Positions 26,271 through 36,276 of a DNA stretch of 54,683 bases are shown one piece after another (position 1 is the stretch's first letter; each line of letters starts with the position of its first letter). The notes under the pieces were generated by a model that saw only the letters and a list, made by a program, of their open reading frames with translations, was not told the origin of the DNA and made no database searches. This stretch comes from an uncultured Lachnospiraceae bacterium (GTDB lineage: Bacteria; Bacillota; Clostridia; Lachnospirales; Lachnospiraceae): assembly GCA_947630005.1 (NCBI GenBank), contig CANRGB010000004.1:1-54683 (forward strand), read 5' to 3'. The translations under genes were made by a program, and so were the position numbers.

Positions 26271-28973
26271 ATGGCACAGTTAACACCGATGATGCAGAAA
26301 TATGTAGAAACAAAAGAACAGTACAAGGACTGCATTTTATTTTATCGGCTGGGTGATTTTTACGAGATGTTTTTTGAGGATGCCCTGCAGGCGTCCAAGG
26401 CGCTTGAGATCACGCTGACAGGAAAAGACTGCGGGCTTGAGGAGCGCGCCCCGATGTGCGGGGTGCCTTACCACGCGGCGGATGTTTACCTGAACAAGCT
26501 GGTTTCAAAAGGTTTCAAAGTGGCGATCTGCGAGCAGATGGAAGATCCGAAGCAGGCAAAAGGCCTGGTAAAGCGTGAGGTGATCCGGATTGTGACGCCG
26601 GGTACGAATCTGAGCGAGCAGGCACTTGATGAGACGAAAAATAATTATCTGATGTGCATTGTCTGCATGAGCGACCGCTACGGTATTTCGGCTGCCGATA
26701 TCACGACGGGCGAATACCTGGTCACCGAGGTGGACGATGAGCGGAAAATGCAGGATGAGATCACAAAATTCGCGCCGAAGGAGCTGATCTGCAATCAGTC
26801 TTTCTTCGTCAGCGGCTTTGAGGTCGACGACCTGAAGAACCGCCTCGGGACTGCCGTCTATCCGCTTGACAACTGGTATTTCGACGACGCGCTCTGCACC
26901 CGCGGCCTGATGGAGCATTTTCATGTAAAATCTCTGGACGGCCTCGGCCTTGCGGATTACAACTGCGGGGTGATCGCGGCCGGCGCTTTGCTGCAGTATC
27001 TGACGGAAACACAGAAAAGCGGTCTGGAGAATCTGACTTCACTGACCGCTTATTCGATTGCAAAATATATGATTCTCGACAGCTCTTCCCGCAGGAATCT
27101 GGAACTGTGCGAGACGCTGCGTGAAAAGAACAAGAAAGGCTCGCTTCTCTGGGTGCTCGACAAGACGAAGACGGCGATGGGAGCGAGACTGCTTCGGCGT
27201 TTCATCGAGCAGCCGCTTCTGGAAAAAAGTGAGATTGTGCGCCGTCTGGATGCCGTCGGGGAGCTGAAGGACAACGCGATCACAAGAGAAGAACTGCGGG
27301 AATATCTGAATCCTGTCTATGATCTGGAACGCCTGATCAGCCGCATCAGCTACCAGACCGCGAATCCGCGCGATATGACGGCTTTCCGCTCTTCTCTTGA
27401 GATGCTGCCCCATATCAAGTATCTGATGACCGGGCTCGGCTCTCCCCTTCTGACCGAATTAAGGGAGCAGATTGATGAGCTTGAAGATCTCTGTGATCTG
27501 ATCCGGCGGGCGATCGTGGACGAACCTCCGGTCGTGATCCGCGAGGGAGGCATGATCCGGGAGGGATACAACGAGGAGGTCGACCGGCTCCGCAGCGCGA
27601 AGAGCGACGGGAAAAAATGGCTCGCGGATCTTGAGGCGAAGGAGAAAGAGAAAACCGGAATCAAGAATCTGAAGATCAAATACAACAAGGTGTTCGGCTA
27701 TTATCTGGAAGTCACGAATTCCTACAAAGATATGGTTCCGGATTATTATATGAGAAAGCAGACATTGTCGAACGCGGAGCGCTATATTACGCCGGAGCTC
27801 AAAGAGCTGGAGGATATGATCCTGGGGGCGGAGGACAGGCTCTATACGCTGGAATATGATCTGTTTGTCGAGGTGCGGGACAAAACCGCGAAGGAAATCC
27901 TGCGCATCCAGAAGACGGCGAGAGCGGTTGCCGGAATTGACGTGCTCGCGTCGCTGGCCCTTGTCGCCGAACGCAGCGGATATGTAAAACCTGTGATCAA
28001 TGAGAAGGGCCTGATCGAGATCAAAAACGGCCGTCACCCGGTCGTGGAGAAAATGATGGCGAACGATATGTTCATCGCCAACGATACATACCTGGACAAC
28101 GCGAAGAGCAGGGTCTCGATCATCACCGGGCCGAATATGGCGGGGAAATCGACCTACATGCGCCAGACGGCGCTTATCGTGCTGATGGCCCAGATCGGGA
28201 GCTTTGTTCCGGCGGACAGCGCCAGAATCGGTCTTGTGGACCGAATCTTTACCCGTGTCGGCGCGTCGGACGATCTCGCGAGCGGGCAGAGCACGTTTAT
28301 GGTGGAGATGACGGAGGTCGCGAATATCCTGCGTAATGCGACGAAAAACAGCCTTCTGATCCTGGATGAGATCGGGCGGGGAACCAGCACGTTCGACGGG
28401 CTCAGCATTGCCTGGGCGGTCGTGGAGCATATCAGCAATCCGCGGCTTCTCGGCGCGAAAACACTCTTTGCGACGCATTATCATGAGCTGACCGAACTGG
28501 AAGGCAAGCTGACCGGCGTGAACAACTACTGTATTGCCGTGAAGGAAAAGGGAGACGATATCGTATTTCTGCGCAAGATCGTAAAAGGAGGAGCGGACAA
28601 GAGCTACGGGATCCAGGTCGCGAAGCTGGCCGGGGTTCCGGATTCCGTGATCGAGCGGGCGAAGGAGCTGGTCGAGGAGCTTACGACGGCGGATATTACG
28701 GACAAAGTACAGGAGATCAGCGCGGAATCCCAGAAGGCGAAAAAGGCAAAAACCCCGAAATATGATCAGGTGGATCTGGATCAGATGGCTCTGTTCGACA
28801 CCGTGACGGATTCGGATGTGCTGCAGGAGCTGCAGGAGATTGATGTCTCGAATCTGACGCCGGTCGAGGCCCTTAATACGATCTACCGTCTGCAGAACAA
28901 ACTGAAAAACAGATGGCAGAGCGAGAGTTCCGCGAAACAGAGCTCCGGACTGGATGAGAGAAAGAGCGGCTGA
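26271..28973 (+). CDS. mutS: DNA mismatch repair protein MutS
   Basis: Mismatch-recognition ATPase. ATG 26271 (GAGGGG upstream) gives MAQLTPMMQKYVETKEQYKDCILFYRLGDFYEMFFEDA, containing the Phe-x-Glu mismatch wedge (FYEMF). The connector, lever and clamp domains follow. The ATPase domain has Walker A GPNMAGKST (about 620) and LILDEIGRGTSTFDG. The 900-residue length suits a full MutS1, including the C-terminal beta-clamp and tetramer region. The stop is 31 bases before the mutL start. Confidence 0.97.
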   Translation: MAQLTPMMQKYVETKEQYKDCILFYRLGDFYEMFFEDALQASKALEITLTGKDCGLEERAPMCGVPYHAADVYLNKLVSKGFKVAICEQMEDPKQAKGLVKREVIRIVTPGTNLSEQALDETKNNYLMCIVCMSDRYGISAADITTGEYLVTEVDDERKMQDEITKFAPKELICNQSFFVSGFEVDDLKNRLGTAVYPLDNWYFDDALCTRGLMEHFHVKSLDGLGLADYNCGVIAAGALLQYLTETQKSGLENLTSLTAYSIAKYMILDSSSRRNLELCETLREKNKKGSLLWVLDKTKTAMGARLLRRFIEQPLLEKSEIVRRLDAVGELKDNAITREELREYLNPVYDLERLISRISYQTANPRDMTAFRSSLEMLPHIKYLMTGLGSPLLTELREQIDELEDLCDLIRRAIVDEPPVVIREGGMIREGYNEEVDRLRSAKSDGKKWLADLEAKEKEKTGIKNLKIKYNKVFGYYLEVTNSYKDMVPDYYMRKQTLSNAERYITPELKELEDMILGAEDRLYTLEYDLFVEVRDKTAKEILRIQKTARAVAGIDVLASLALVAERSGYVKPVINEKGLIEIKNGRHPVVEKMMANDMFIANDTYLDNAKSRVSIITGPNMAGKSTYMRQTALIVLMAQIGSFVPADSARIGLVDRIFTRVGASDDLASGQSTFMVEMTEVANILRNATKNSLLILDEIGRGTSTFDGLSIAWAVVEHISNPRLLGAKTLFATHYHELTELEGKLTGVNNYCIAVKEKGDDIVFLRKIVKGGADKSYGIQVAKLAGVPDSVIERAKELVEELTTADITDKVQEISAESQKAKKAKTPKYDQVDLDQMALFDTVTDSDVLQELQEIDVSNLTPVEALNTIYRLQNKLKNRWQSESSAKQSSGLDERKSG

Positions 28974-29004
28974 GACGGATGACGAGCAGGTGGAGGCGGC
29001 GAAA

Positions 29005-31014
29005 GTGAATACGATTTCAGTACTGAACCAGGAAACGATAGATAAGATCGCGGCGGGCGAGGTTGTGGAGCGCCCTTCGTCCATCGTAAAAGAACTGGTG
29101 GAAAACGCGGTCGACGCGGGGGCAAACGCGGTCACCGTGGAGATCCGGGACGGCGGAACCACGCTGATCCGCATCACGGATAACGGGAGCGGGATCGCAC
29201 CGGAAGATGTCCCGACCGCGTTTCTGCGCCATGCGACAAGCAAGATACGGACAATGGAGGATCTGCAGACCGCCGGCACGCTGGGTTTTCGCGGAGAGGC
29301 GCTCTCAAGCATCGCGGCGGTCGCGCAGGTAGAGGTGATCACGAAGACCGCGGACAGTCTGACCGGGATCCGCTATCTGATCGACGGCGGCGTGCCAAAA
29401 GGGACGGAGGAGATCGGAGCGCCCGCCGGTACGACTTTTCTGGTGCGGAACATGTTTTACAACACGCCGGCCCGCAAAAAATTTCTGAAATCTGTCGTGA
29501 CGGAGGCCGGTTATATCAGCGACCTGATGGAACGGCTGGCGCTCTCGCATCCGGAAATCTCATTCAAATTTATGAATCAGGGACAGACGAAGATGCATAC
29601 GTCAGGAAACGGGCGGCTGAAGGATATTGTGTACGGGATCTACGGAAGGGATATCTCGGCCAATCTGCTGCCTGTGGAAGCGGACTGCGGGTTTTTCAGA
29701 ATCACAGGCTTTATCGGCAAGCCGGTGATCTCCCGCGGCAATCGGAATTACGAAAATTATTTTGTGAACGGACGGTATGTGCGCAGCAGCCTTATCGCCA
29801 AAGCGATCGAGGATGCCTACCGGCCGTTTATGATGAATCACCGCTATCCTTTTACCGCTCTTATGATCACGATGGACGGAAAATACCTGGACATCAATGT
29901 GCATCCGACAAAGATGGAAGTGCGTTTTTCGGATCAGGCCGGGATATATGATCAGATTGTCCATACGATCAAGGAAATTCTCGACGGCAGGGAACTGATC
30001 CCCGAGGTTTCGCCGGGTCATATCCCGGGAGAGAAAAAGCCTGCCGCCCGAAGCCGGCAGACAGGAAGCGGGCAGAATCCGTCCGACGTGCCGGCTCAGA
30101 CAGCACGGGAATTGTTCCCGGAGAAAGAGTCCGGGGCCGGAAGCCGACTCCCCGTGCGGTCTTTTGACGCGGCGGAACAGAAAACCGAGGAAGACGCCCG
30201 GACGGAAAAGATTCCGAAACAGGACAGGGAGAAAAAATCCGAAGAAATCTGTTACCCGGAACCGTTTGAGGAGGTCAGGCGCAGCATGATCGCCGAACAT
30301 TCCGGGGAGTTTCAAAAAGACGCGGAGCCGGAAAGCGAACCTGACGGCCGCGGACAGACGTCTGCCGAATCCCCGGACGGATCAAAATCTGTCCAGATGG
30401 ATCTGTTTGAAGACCGGCTTCTTTCCCGTAAAAATGTAAAGGAGCACAGGCTGATCGGGCAGGTTTTCGATACGTACTGGCTCGTGGAATTCCGCGAAAA
30501 ACTCTACATTATCGATCAGCACGCGGCGCATGAGAAGGTTCTGTACGAGCGTTTTATAAAACAGCTTGCCGAAAAACAGCAGACGTCCCAGATGATCAGT
30601 CCGCCGCTGATCCTGAGTCTCTCGATGCAGGAAGAACAGATCCTCGAAAAATACAGGGAGAATTTTACGGCGGTGGGATTTGAGATCGAACCGTTCGGCG
30701 GCCGTGAATACTCCATACGGGCCGTCCCGGGAAATCTCTACGGGCTGGCGGACAGGGAGCTGTTCCTTGAGATGCTGGACGGGCTCGGCGATATTTCAGA
30801 GCGCGCCGCGGCGCAGATCATCAACGACAAGATCGCTTTGATGTCATGCAAAGCGGCGGTCAAGGGAAACAGCCGGCTGTCGGTGCAGGAGGCGGATGAA
30901 CTGATCGGCGAGCTTCTTGGCCTGGAGAATCCCTACAACTGCCCCCATGGGAGGCCTACGATTATTTCCATGACAAAATATGAGCTTGGCAGAAAGTTCA
31001 AGCGGACGCTGTAG
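29005..31014 (+). CDS. mutL: DNA mismatch repair protein MutL (endonuclease type)
   Basis: GHKL ATPase that couples MutS to strand incision. I use GTG 29005, with GGAGG 8 bases upstream, because it gives the standard NTISVLNQETIDKIAAGEVVERP start; the ORF-track start at 28954 overlaps mutS. Catalytic Glu30 and Asn34 are in KELVENAVDAG. The ~170-residue linker is charged and disordered. The C-terminal domain has the metal-binding endonuclease motif DQHAAHEKVLYE (504-515) and CPHGRPT, so this MutL should nick DNA, as expected in bacteria without MutH. Length is 669 aa. Confidence 0.96.
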   Translation: MNTISVLNQETIDKIAAGEVVERPSSIVKELVENAVDAGANAVTVEIRDGGTTLIRITDNGSGIAPEDVPTAFLRHATSKIRTMEDLQTAGTLGFRGEALSSIAAVAQVEVITKTADSLTGIRYLIDGGVPKGTEEIGAPAGTTFLVRNMFYNTPARKKFLKSVVTEAGYISDLMERLALSHPEISFKFMNQGQTKMHTSGNGRLKDIVYGIYGRDISANLLPVEADCGFFRITGFIGKPVISRGNRNYENYFVNGRYVRSSLIAKAIEDAYRPFMMNHRYPFTALMITMDGKYLDINVHPTKMEVRFSDQAGIYDQIVHTIKEILDGRELIPEVSPGHIPGEKKPAARSRQTGSGQNPSDVPAQTARELFPEKESGAGSRLPVRSFDAAEQKTEEDARTEKIPKQDREKKSEEICYPEPFEEVRRSMIAEHSGEFQKDAEPESEPDGRGQTSAESPDGSKSVQMDLFEDRLLSRKNVKEHRLIGQVFDTYWLVEFREKLYIIDQHAAHEKVLYERFIKQLAEKQQTSQMISPPLILSLSMQEEQILEKYRENFTAVGFEIEPFGGREYSIRAVPGNLYGLADRELFLEMLDGLGDISERAAAQIINDKIALMSCKAAVKGNSRLSVQEADELIGELLGLENPYNCPHGRPTIISMTKYELGRKFKRTL

Positions 31015-31020
31015 ACGGAC

Positions 31021-31041
31021 GGACCGCAAAACCGGTCTTTT
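31021..31041 (+). terminator. Weak intrinsic terminator after mutL
   Basis: GACCG (31022-31026) pairs with CGGTC (31033-31037) around CAAAAC, followed by TTTT. The stem is short, so termination is probably partial. Confidence 0.45.
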
Positions 31042-31086
31042 GTAAATCAGACATCTGCAAATGAAAAAGAACAGGGAGTGCGACGG

Positions 31087-32562
31087 ATGAAAGAATTCAG
31101 ACATGAGGATTTAAGGACGCTGGCGCTGGAACTGCCGGATGAAGTGTTAAAATACAAACTGTGCGGGGATCTGCAAAGCGCACGGGACGCGATCGGCCGC
31201 TGGATGGAAAAGCCGGTCTCGGATGAACTGAAAAAACGGATGGAGCTGGAACTGCTGATCCTGGATGAATATCCGGCGCAGTTTCCCTATACGAGAGAGC
31301 AGACCGTCAGGCTGATGGCGGAACTGCTTCCGGATTTCACGGGGGATGATCTGGACCGCATCGACCGGGAAGGGCGCGCGGAATGGGTGATTCTTGACGG
31401 GGAAAAACATTATATCCATAATATTGTCCGGAATATCACCGGAAACGACGACGAAATCATTGCCCGGATCAGGGAGAACGGGACTGAGCAGGCTAAAAAA
31501 CGGATTCCGCAGGCGGAGCCCGCGGCCCTTCTGGCACGGGCAAACGCGGACCTCATCAAAAACGGACATGCGAAATGGAGATTTCATATGAGAACCTCCA
31601 TCCGCCTGAAAGAAGAACGGTTCCGGCCGGGCATGAAGCTGAAGGCACATCTGCCGCTCCCGGCGGAGCATCATCAGATTTCGGATGTGAAAATTCTTTC
31701 CTGCTCGGACGGGAAGGTGACGATCGATCCGCCGGATTCTCTGTACCGCTCAATCTGTTTTGAGGATACGCTTTCCGAAAACCGGGAATTTTTTGTGGAG
31801 TATGAATATACCGTTACGCTGACGTACCATGATCTTTCCCGCGCAGGAGAGCACGGCGCGGCGCCGGAGGAAGAGTCCGCGCATAAAACCGAAACAGAGT
31901 CCGTGATACCAAAACGGCTTGTTCCCGGGACGGCGCAGTGGAAGACTTATACCGGAGAACAGTATCCGCATATCCGTTTTTCCCCGGATCTGGTTTCCCT
32001 TGCGGAAGAGATTGTCGGGAATGAAGAACGGCCGCTGGAAATTGCGCGGAAAATCTATGATTACATTACCAGGAACGTTAAGTATTCGCTTGTGCAGGAG
32101 TATTTCCTGATCCCGGACATCCCGCAGTACTGCGCCCGGAATCTCCGGGGTGACTGCGGCGTGCAGGCGCTGCTGTTTATCACGCTCTGCCGTATCTGCG
32201 GCGTTCCGGCGAAATGGCAGTCCGGGCTGAATGCGCGTCCGAAGCCGGGCACTGTCGGACCGCACGACTGGGCGATGTTCTACGCGGAGCCGTACGGCTG
32301 GCTGTTTGCGGATCCTTCATTCGGAGGTTCCGCGTTTGACGACGGAGACGAGGCGCGCAGAGCTTATTATTTCGGAAATATCGATCCGTTCCGCATGGCT
32401 GCGAACAACGCATTCCAGCAGCCTTTTGCGGACGCGAAGAAATACCGCCCGATCGATCCGTACGACAGTCAGACCGGAGAGATCGAGTCGGAAACATGCG
32501 GATTCGGAAACGCCGATCTGATCACGGAGCAGGTGATGATCTCGGGAGAAAAATGTCTGTGA
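31087..32562 (+). CDS. Transglutaminase-like domain protein
   Basis: A 491-residue cytoplasmic protein without signal peptide. The C-terminal half is a transglutaminase/protease-like domain with an intact triad: Cys357 in RGDCGVQ, His393 in PHDWAMFY and Asp409 in ADPSFGG. The N-terminal ~200 residues are helical and charged, with no recognised domain; a beta-rich region (residues about 160-290) lies between. Members of this superfamily act as proteases, amidases or cross-linking enzymes, so substrate and reaction are unknown. The start is ATG 31087 with AGGGAG upstream. The gene lies between mutL and miaA. Confidence 0.82.
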   Translation: MKEFRHEDLRTLALELPDEVLKYKLCGDLQSARDAIGRWMEKPVSDELKKRMELELLILDEYPAQFPYTREQTVRLMAELLPDFTGDDLDRIDREGRAEWVILDGEKHYIHNIVRNITGNDDEIIARIRENGTEQAKKRIPQAEPAALLARANADLIKNGHAKWRFHMRTSIRLKEERFRPGMKLKAHLPLPAEHHQISDVKILSCSDGKVTIDPPDSLYRSICFEDTLSENREFFVEYEYTVTLTYHDLSRAGEHGAAPEEESAHKTETESVIPKRLVPGTAQWKTYTGEQYPHIRFSPDLVSLAEEIVGNEERPLEIARKIYDYITRNVKYSLVQEYFLIPDIPQYCARNLRGDCGVQALLFITLCRICGVPAKWQSGLNARPKPGTVGPHDWAMFYAEPYGWLFADPSFGGSAFDDGDEARRAYYFGNIDPFRMAANNAFQQPFADAKKYRPIDPYDSQTGEIESETCGFGNADLITEQVMISGEKCL

Positions 32563-32634
32563 CAGGAATCCGCGGAATCTGCCCGGAAATGCGCCGCAGG
32601 ACATAACGTTCAGGGAAGGGGAGGGAATCAGTTT

Positions 32635-33627
32635 ATGGAAGAGAACCGGAAACCTCTGGTCGTGCTGACAGGACCTACCGCGGTCGGAAAGACGGAGCTC
32701 TCGATCCGGCTTGCCGAGCGGATCGGCGGAGAGATCGTTTCGGCCGATTCCATGCAGGTTTACCGCGGCATGGATATCGGTTCCGCGAAAGTGACCGCTT
32801 CACAGATGCGCGGGATTCCTCATCACCTGATCGACATTCTGGAGCCAGATGAGGAATTTCACGTGGTGCGGTTTCAGGAGCGGGCAAAACAGTGCATGGA
32901 TGAGATTTACGCGAGGGGAAACATCCCGATCCTGGCCGGCGGCACCGGATTCTATATCCAGGCGGTATTGTACGATATTGATTTTACGGCGACGCGGTCG
33001 GATCCGGATTACCGGGAAGAGCTGGAAAAGCTTGCCTGTGAGCGCGGAGCGGATTATCTCCACGAAATGCTGCGAGAGGTCGATCCGGAGTCGGCGGAGG
33101 CGATCCACGCAAACAATGTCAAGCGGGTGATCCGCGCGCTCGAATTTTACCGGGAGACGGGGGAGAAAATCTCCGGGCACAATGAGGCGGAAAGACAGAA
33201 AAAATCTCCTTACTGCTTCGCTTATTTCGTACTGAACGACGAGAGGAGCCGTCTGTACGAAAATATCGACCGGAGAGTCGATCAGATGATGGAACAGGGA
33301 CTTCTGCAGGAGGTTGCGCGGCTGAAGGAAAAAGGCTGCCGCAGGGATATGGTATCGATGCAGGGGCTCGGATACAAGGAAATTCTGGAATATCTCGACG
33401 GGGAGATCACACTTGACGAGGCGGTACGCGTCCTCAAACGGGATACCCGGCACTTCGCAAAGCGGCAGCTCACCTGGTTTCGCCGGGAAAAGGATGTGAT
33501 CTGGGTGGAAAAAGGCCGGTTCGGATATGACAGCGAGCGGATCCTGGAGTACCTGCTGTCGGTTTTGCGTGAGAAAGGAATTTTATGGAACGATTATACA
33601 GTGCAATGGGGATCAGCCCCGAAGTAA
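32635..33627 (+). CDS. miaA: tRNA dimethylallyltransferase
   Basis: Transfers dimethylallyl to A37 of tRNAs, giving i6A37, the substrate of MiaB encoded at 24.8 kb. The P-loop GPTAVGKT (13-20), SADSMQVYRGMDIGSAK, and ILAGGTGFYIQA motifs are present, as is the KRDTRHFAKRQLTWFR region near the C-terminus. The 330-residue length is normal. GGGAGGGGAGGG precedes the ATG. Its 3' end overlaps the next gene by 43 bases, so translation is coupled. Confidence 0.96.
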   Translation: MEENRKPLVVLTGPTAVGKTELSIRLAERIGGEIVSADSMQVYRGMDIGSAKVTASQMRGIPHHLIDILEPDEEFHVVRFQERAKQCMDEIYARGNIPILAGGTGFYIQAVLYDIDFTATRSDPDYREELEKLACERGADYLHEMLREVDPESAEAIHANNVKRVIRALEFYRETGEKISGHNEAERQKKSPYCFAYFVLNDERSRLYENIDRRVDQMMEQGLLQEVARLKEKGCRRDMVSMQGLGYKEILEYLDGEITLDEAVRVLKRDTRHFAKRQLTWFRREKDVIWVEKGRFGYDSERILEYLLSVLREKGILWNDYTVQWGSAPK

Positions 33628-34859
33628 AAGCCTTCGGGGACCGGATTCTCGAAAATCTGAAAGAACGATTTGAAGCGATTGACGAGATGGCTGAGTACAA
33701 TCAGCTCAAGGTGATCCGCGCGATGCAGACCTGCCGCGTGAACGCCGGATGTTTTCAGACGTCAACCGGATACGGTTACGACGATAAGGGCAGAGACACG
33801 CTGGAGGAGGTCTACGCGGCGGCTTTCCACGCGCAGGCCGCGCTTGTCCGCCCGCAGATTGCCTGCGGAACCCATGCGATCGCGACAGCGATCGCGGGAA
33901 ATCTCCGCCCGGGGGATGAGCTTCTCTCAATTTCCGGAAAACCGTACGATACGCTGGAGGAAGTGATCGGTATCCGGCCGTCCGCCGGATCTTTGGCGGA
34001 GTACGGGATAACGTACGCGCAGGTGGATCTGCTGGAGGACGGAAGCTTTGACCTGGAAGGCATCCGAAAGGCGGTGAATCCCCGGACGAAGATGATCGAG
34101 ATTCAGCGCTCCAAAGGGTATCAGACAAGACCGACGCTCTCCGTCGCGCAGATCGGAGAGGCGATCGCGTATGTGAAAAGCATCCGGCCGGATATTATCT
34201 GCATGGTGGACAACTGCTACGGGGAATTTGTCGAGGCCATAGAGCCGACGGACGTGGGTGCGGACCTGATGGCAGGCTCCCTGATCAAGAATCCGGGCGG
34301 CGGACTGGCGCCGATCGGAGGCTATATCGTCGGAAAAGAAGAATATGTCAGACAGGCGGCCTTCCGGCTGACGACGCCGGGACTCGGACGGGAAGTCGGA
34401 GCGTCGCTCGGCGTGATGCAGTCGTTTTACCAGGGATTCTTCCTGGCGCCGGTTGTGACCGCCGCGGCCTTGAAAGGCGCTGTTTTCGCGGCAAATATAT
34501 ACGAAACGCTGGGATTTTCCGTCGTCCCGAACGGAAAAGAGGACCGGCATGATATTATACAGGCGGTGGAATTCGGGACCCCGGAGGGAGTCATCGCGTT
34601 CTGCCGCGGGATTCAGGCCGCCGCCCCTGTGGACAGCTATGTGACGCCGGAGCCCTGGGAGATGCCGGGATATGACAGCGATGTGATTATGGCGGCCGGC
34701 GCTTTTGTGCAGGGTTCTTCCATTGAACTGAGCGCGGACGGACCGATCAAACCTCCCTACGCGGTTTATTTTCAGGGAGGTCTTACATGGCCGCACGCGA
34801 AATTCGGCGTTCTGATGTCGCTTCAGAAGCTGTACGAAGACGGGATCGTGAAGTTATAA
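33585..34859 (+). CDS. ynbB: PLP-dependent protein of the YnbB/aluminium-resistance (Met_gamma_lyase) family
   Basis: A fold-type I PLP enzyme of 424 residues. The probable Schiff-base lysine is Lys235 in SLIKNPGGGLAPIGGY; ACGTHAIATAIAG and MVDNCYGEFVE are also conserved. RefSeq-type names for this family are methionine gamma-lyase family or aluminium-resistance protein, but the physiological reaction is not established. In B. subtilis the same gene lies near miaA (miaA-hfq-ynbB); here hfq is absent. AAAGGA sits 5 bases before ATG 33585, inside miaA. Confidence 0.9.
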   Translation: MERLYSAMGISPEVKAFGDRILENLKERFEAIDEMAEYNQLKVIRAMQTCRVNAGCFQTSTGYGYDDKGRDTLEEVYAAAFHAQAALVRPQIACGTHAIATAIAGNLRPGDELLSISGKPYDTLEEVIGIRPSAGSLAEYGITYAQVDLLEDGSFDLEGIRKAVNPRTKMIEIQRSKGYQTRPTLSVAQIGEAIAYVKSIRPDIICMVDNCYGEFVEAIEPTDVGADLMAGSLIKNPGGGLAPIGGYIVGKEEYVRQAAFRLTTPGLGREVGASLGVMQSFYQGFFLAPVVTAAALKGAVFAANIYETLGFSVVPNGKEDRHDIIQAVEFGTPEGVIAFCRGIQAAAPVDSYVTPEPWEMPGYDSDVIMAAGAFVQGSSIELSADGPIKPPYAVYFQGGLTWPHAKFGVLMSLQKLYEDGIVKL

Positions 34860-34884
34860 TTCATTTACCTGGGGGACGGATCAG

Positions 34885-36153
34885 ATGAAACGGATCATAG
34901 TAATAGGAGCGGGCGCCTCGGGCATGATGGCCGCGATCGCCGCCGCAAGAAACAAGGCGGCCGTCACGGTTGTGGACGCGATGGAACGGGCGGGGAAAAA
35001 GATTCTTCTGACGGGAAACGGCAGGTGCAACCTGACCCACATGGACGAACACCCGGAGGATTCCTGCTTTGGCGCGGACCGCGGCTGGATCCGCGCGGTC
35101 ATGCGGCAGTTTCCGCCCGCAGAGACGCGCCGGTTTTTTGCGGAACTGGGACTCCCCACATTTGAGAAGAACGGATACGTCTACCCGGTCACGGGGCAGG
35201 CGTCCTCCGTGGCGGCGGTGCTGACCGCCGAGATGAGACGGCTCGGGGTAAAGCTGAAGCTGTCGGAAAAGATCCTGTTCCTGGAAAAGGAGGACCGGAT
35301 CTGGAAGGCGCGGACCGCCTCCTGGTGCTACGAGGGGGACGCGGTGATCCTTGCCTGCGGCTCAAAGGCGGCTCCGAAGACCGGTTCGGACGGAAGCGGA
35401 TACGAGCTGGCCAGGATGACGGGACACCGGATCGTCCCGGTGAGCCCCGCGCTGACGCCTGTCATCTGTGAGGGAGATTTTTTCCGGAGCGCTGCCGGCG
35501 TGCGGTGCCGGGCCGAGGTTTCCCTGTATCCGCGCGGGACGGACGGAAAAAGCAGAGGACAGGCGCTTCACCGGGAAAGAGGAGAACTTCTCTGGACAAA
35601 CTACGGGGTTTCGGGAATTCTCGTTTTTCAGCTCAGCCGCTTCATATCATCCTCCCGCAGACCGGAAAAGGAACTGATTCTGGAAGCGGATCTTCTGCCG
35701 GACCTCTCGGAGGACGAGCTCTTCCGAACGATTTCGGCGCGGGCCGAAGCGCTCGGCCGGGAGAGAATTTCCGTGCTGTTTGCCGGGATGCTGAATGAAA
35801 AGCTGATTCCCCTGATCCTGAAAAACGCGGAACTGACCGGAAAAGATTCCTGTGAAAAGCTGCTGAGGGAGAAAGGCAGGATCGAAGCTTTGGTTCACGG
35901 GATCAAACACGTTTTGCTGATTCCGAAGGGAACCAAATCCTTTGACGCCTGTCAAGTGTGCGCCGGAGGGGTTGACACGGCGCAGACTGACTGCAGGACC
36001 CTGGAATCCAGACTGCGAAGCGGCCTGTATTTTGCCGGGGAGATTCTGGATGTGGACGGACTCTGCGGCGGCTATAATTTACAGTGGGCCTGGGCCAGCG
36101 GGTATACCGCGGGAAGGGCGGCTGCGTCGGACGGAACGCCCGGACCGGTCTGA
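34885..36153 (+). CDS. BaiN/YhiN-like flavoprotein (HI0933 family)
   Basis: An NAD(P)/FAD-dependent oxidoreductase of 422 residues. The FAD motif is IVIGAGASGMMAAIAAAR at the N-terminus, followed by KKILLTGNGRCNLTH, the HI0933 signature, and GEILDVDGLCGGYNLQWAWASGYTAG at the C-terminus. Family members include BaiN, which acts on 3-dehydro bile acids, but most are uncharacterised, so activity on bile acids should not be assumed. It lies 26 bases after ynbB and probably shares its transcript. Confidence 0.87.
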   Translation: MKRIIVIGAGASGMMAAIAAARNKAAVTVVDAMERAGKKILLTGNGRCNLTHMDEHPEDSCFGADRGWIRAVMRQFPPAETRRFFAELGLPTFEKNGYVYPVTGQASSVAAVLTAEMRRLGVKLKLSEKILFLEKEDRIWKARTASWCYEGDAVILACGSKAAPKTGSDGSGYELARMTGHRIVPVSPALTPVICEGDFFRSAAGVRCRAEVSLYPRGTDGKSRGQALHRERGELLWTNYGVSGILVFQLSRFISSSRRPEKELILEADLLPDLSEDELFRTISARAEALGRERISVLFAGMLNEKLIPLILKNAELTGKDSCEKLLREKGRIEALVHGIKHVLLIPKGTKSFDACQVCAGGVDTAQTDCRTLESRLRSGLYFAGEILDVDGLCGGYNLQWAWASGYTAGRAAASDGTPGPV

Positions 36154-36201
36154 CAATTCCAGCCAGGAGCTGTTTTTATATAGAACTTATGATTTACACT
36201 T

Positions 36202-36239
36202 TGCGGGTTCTGACTCTGACGCCGCGTCATGATCCCGCA
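36202..36239 (+). promoter_or_regulatory. Nested hairpin in the leader of the AI-2E family gene
   Basis: TGCGGG (36202-36207) pairs with CCCGCA (36234-36239), and inside it TGACG (36217-36221) pairs with CGTCA (36225-36229). It lies 38 bases before the ATG. No U-tract follows. Role unknown. Confidence 0.35.
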
Positions 36240-36276
36240 GCACCGCCTTACGGAAAGAGAAAGGAGGAAGCAACTT

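Noticed and set aside
27459-29342. 627-aa minus-strand ORF opposite mutS/mutL
   Set aside because: Long antisense frames are common in GC-rich genes; no domain or ribosome site is seen, and mutS is clear.
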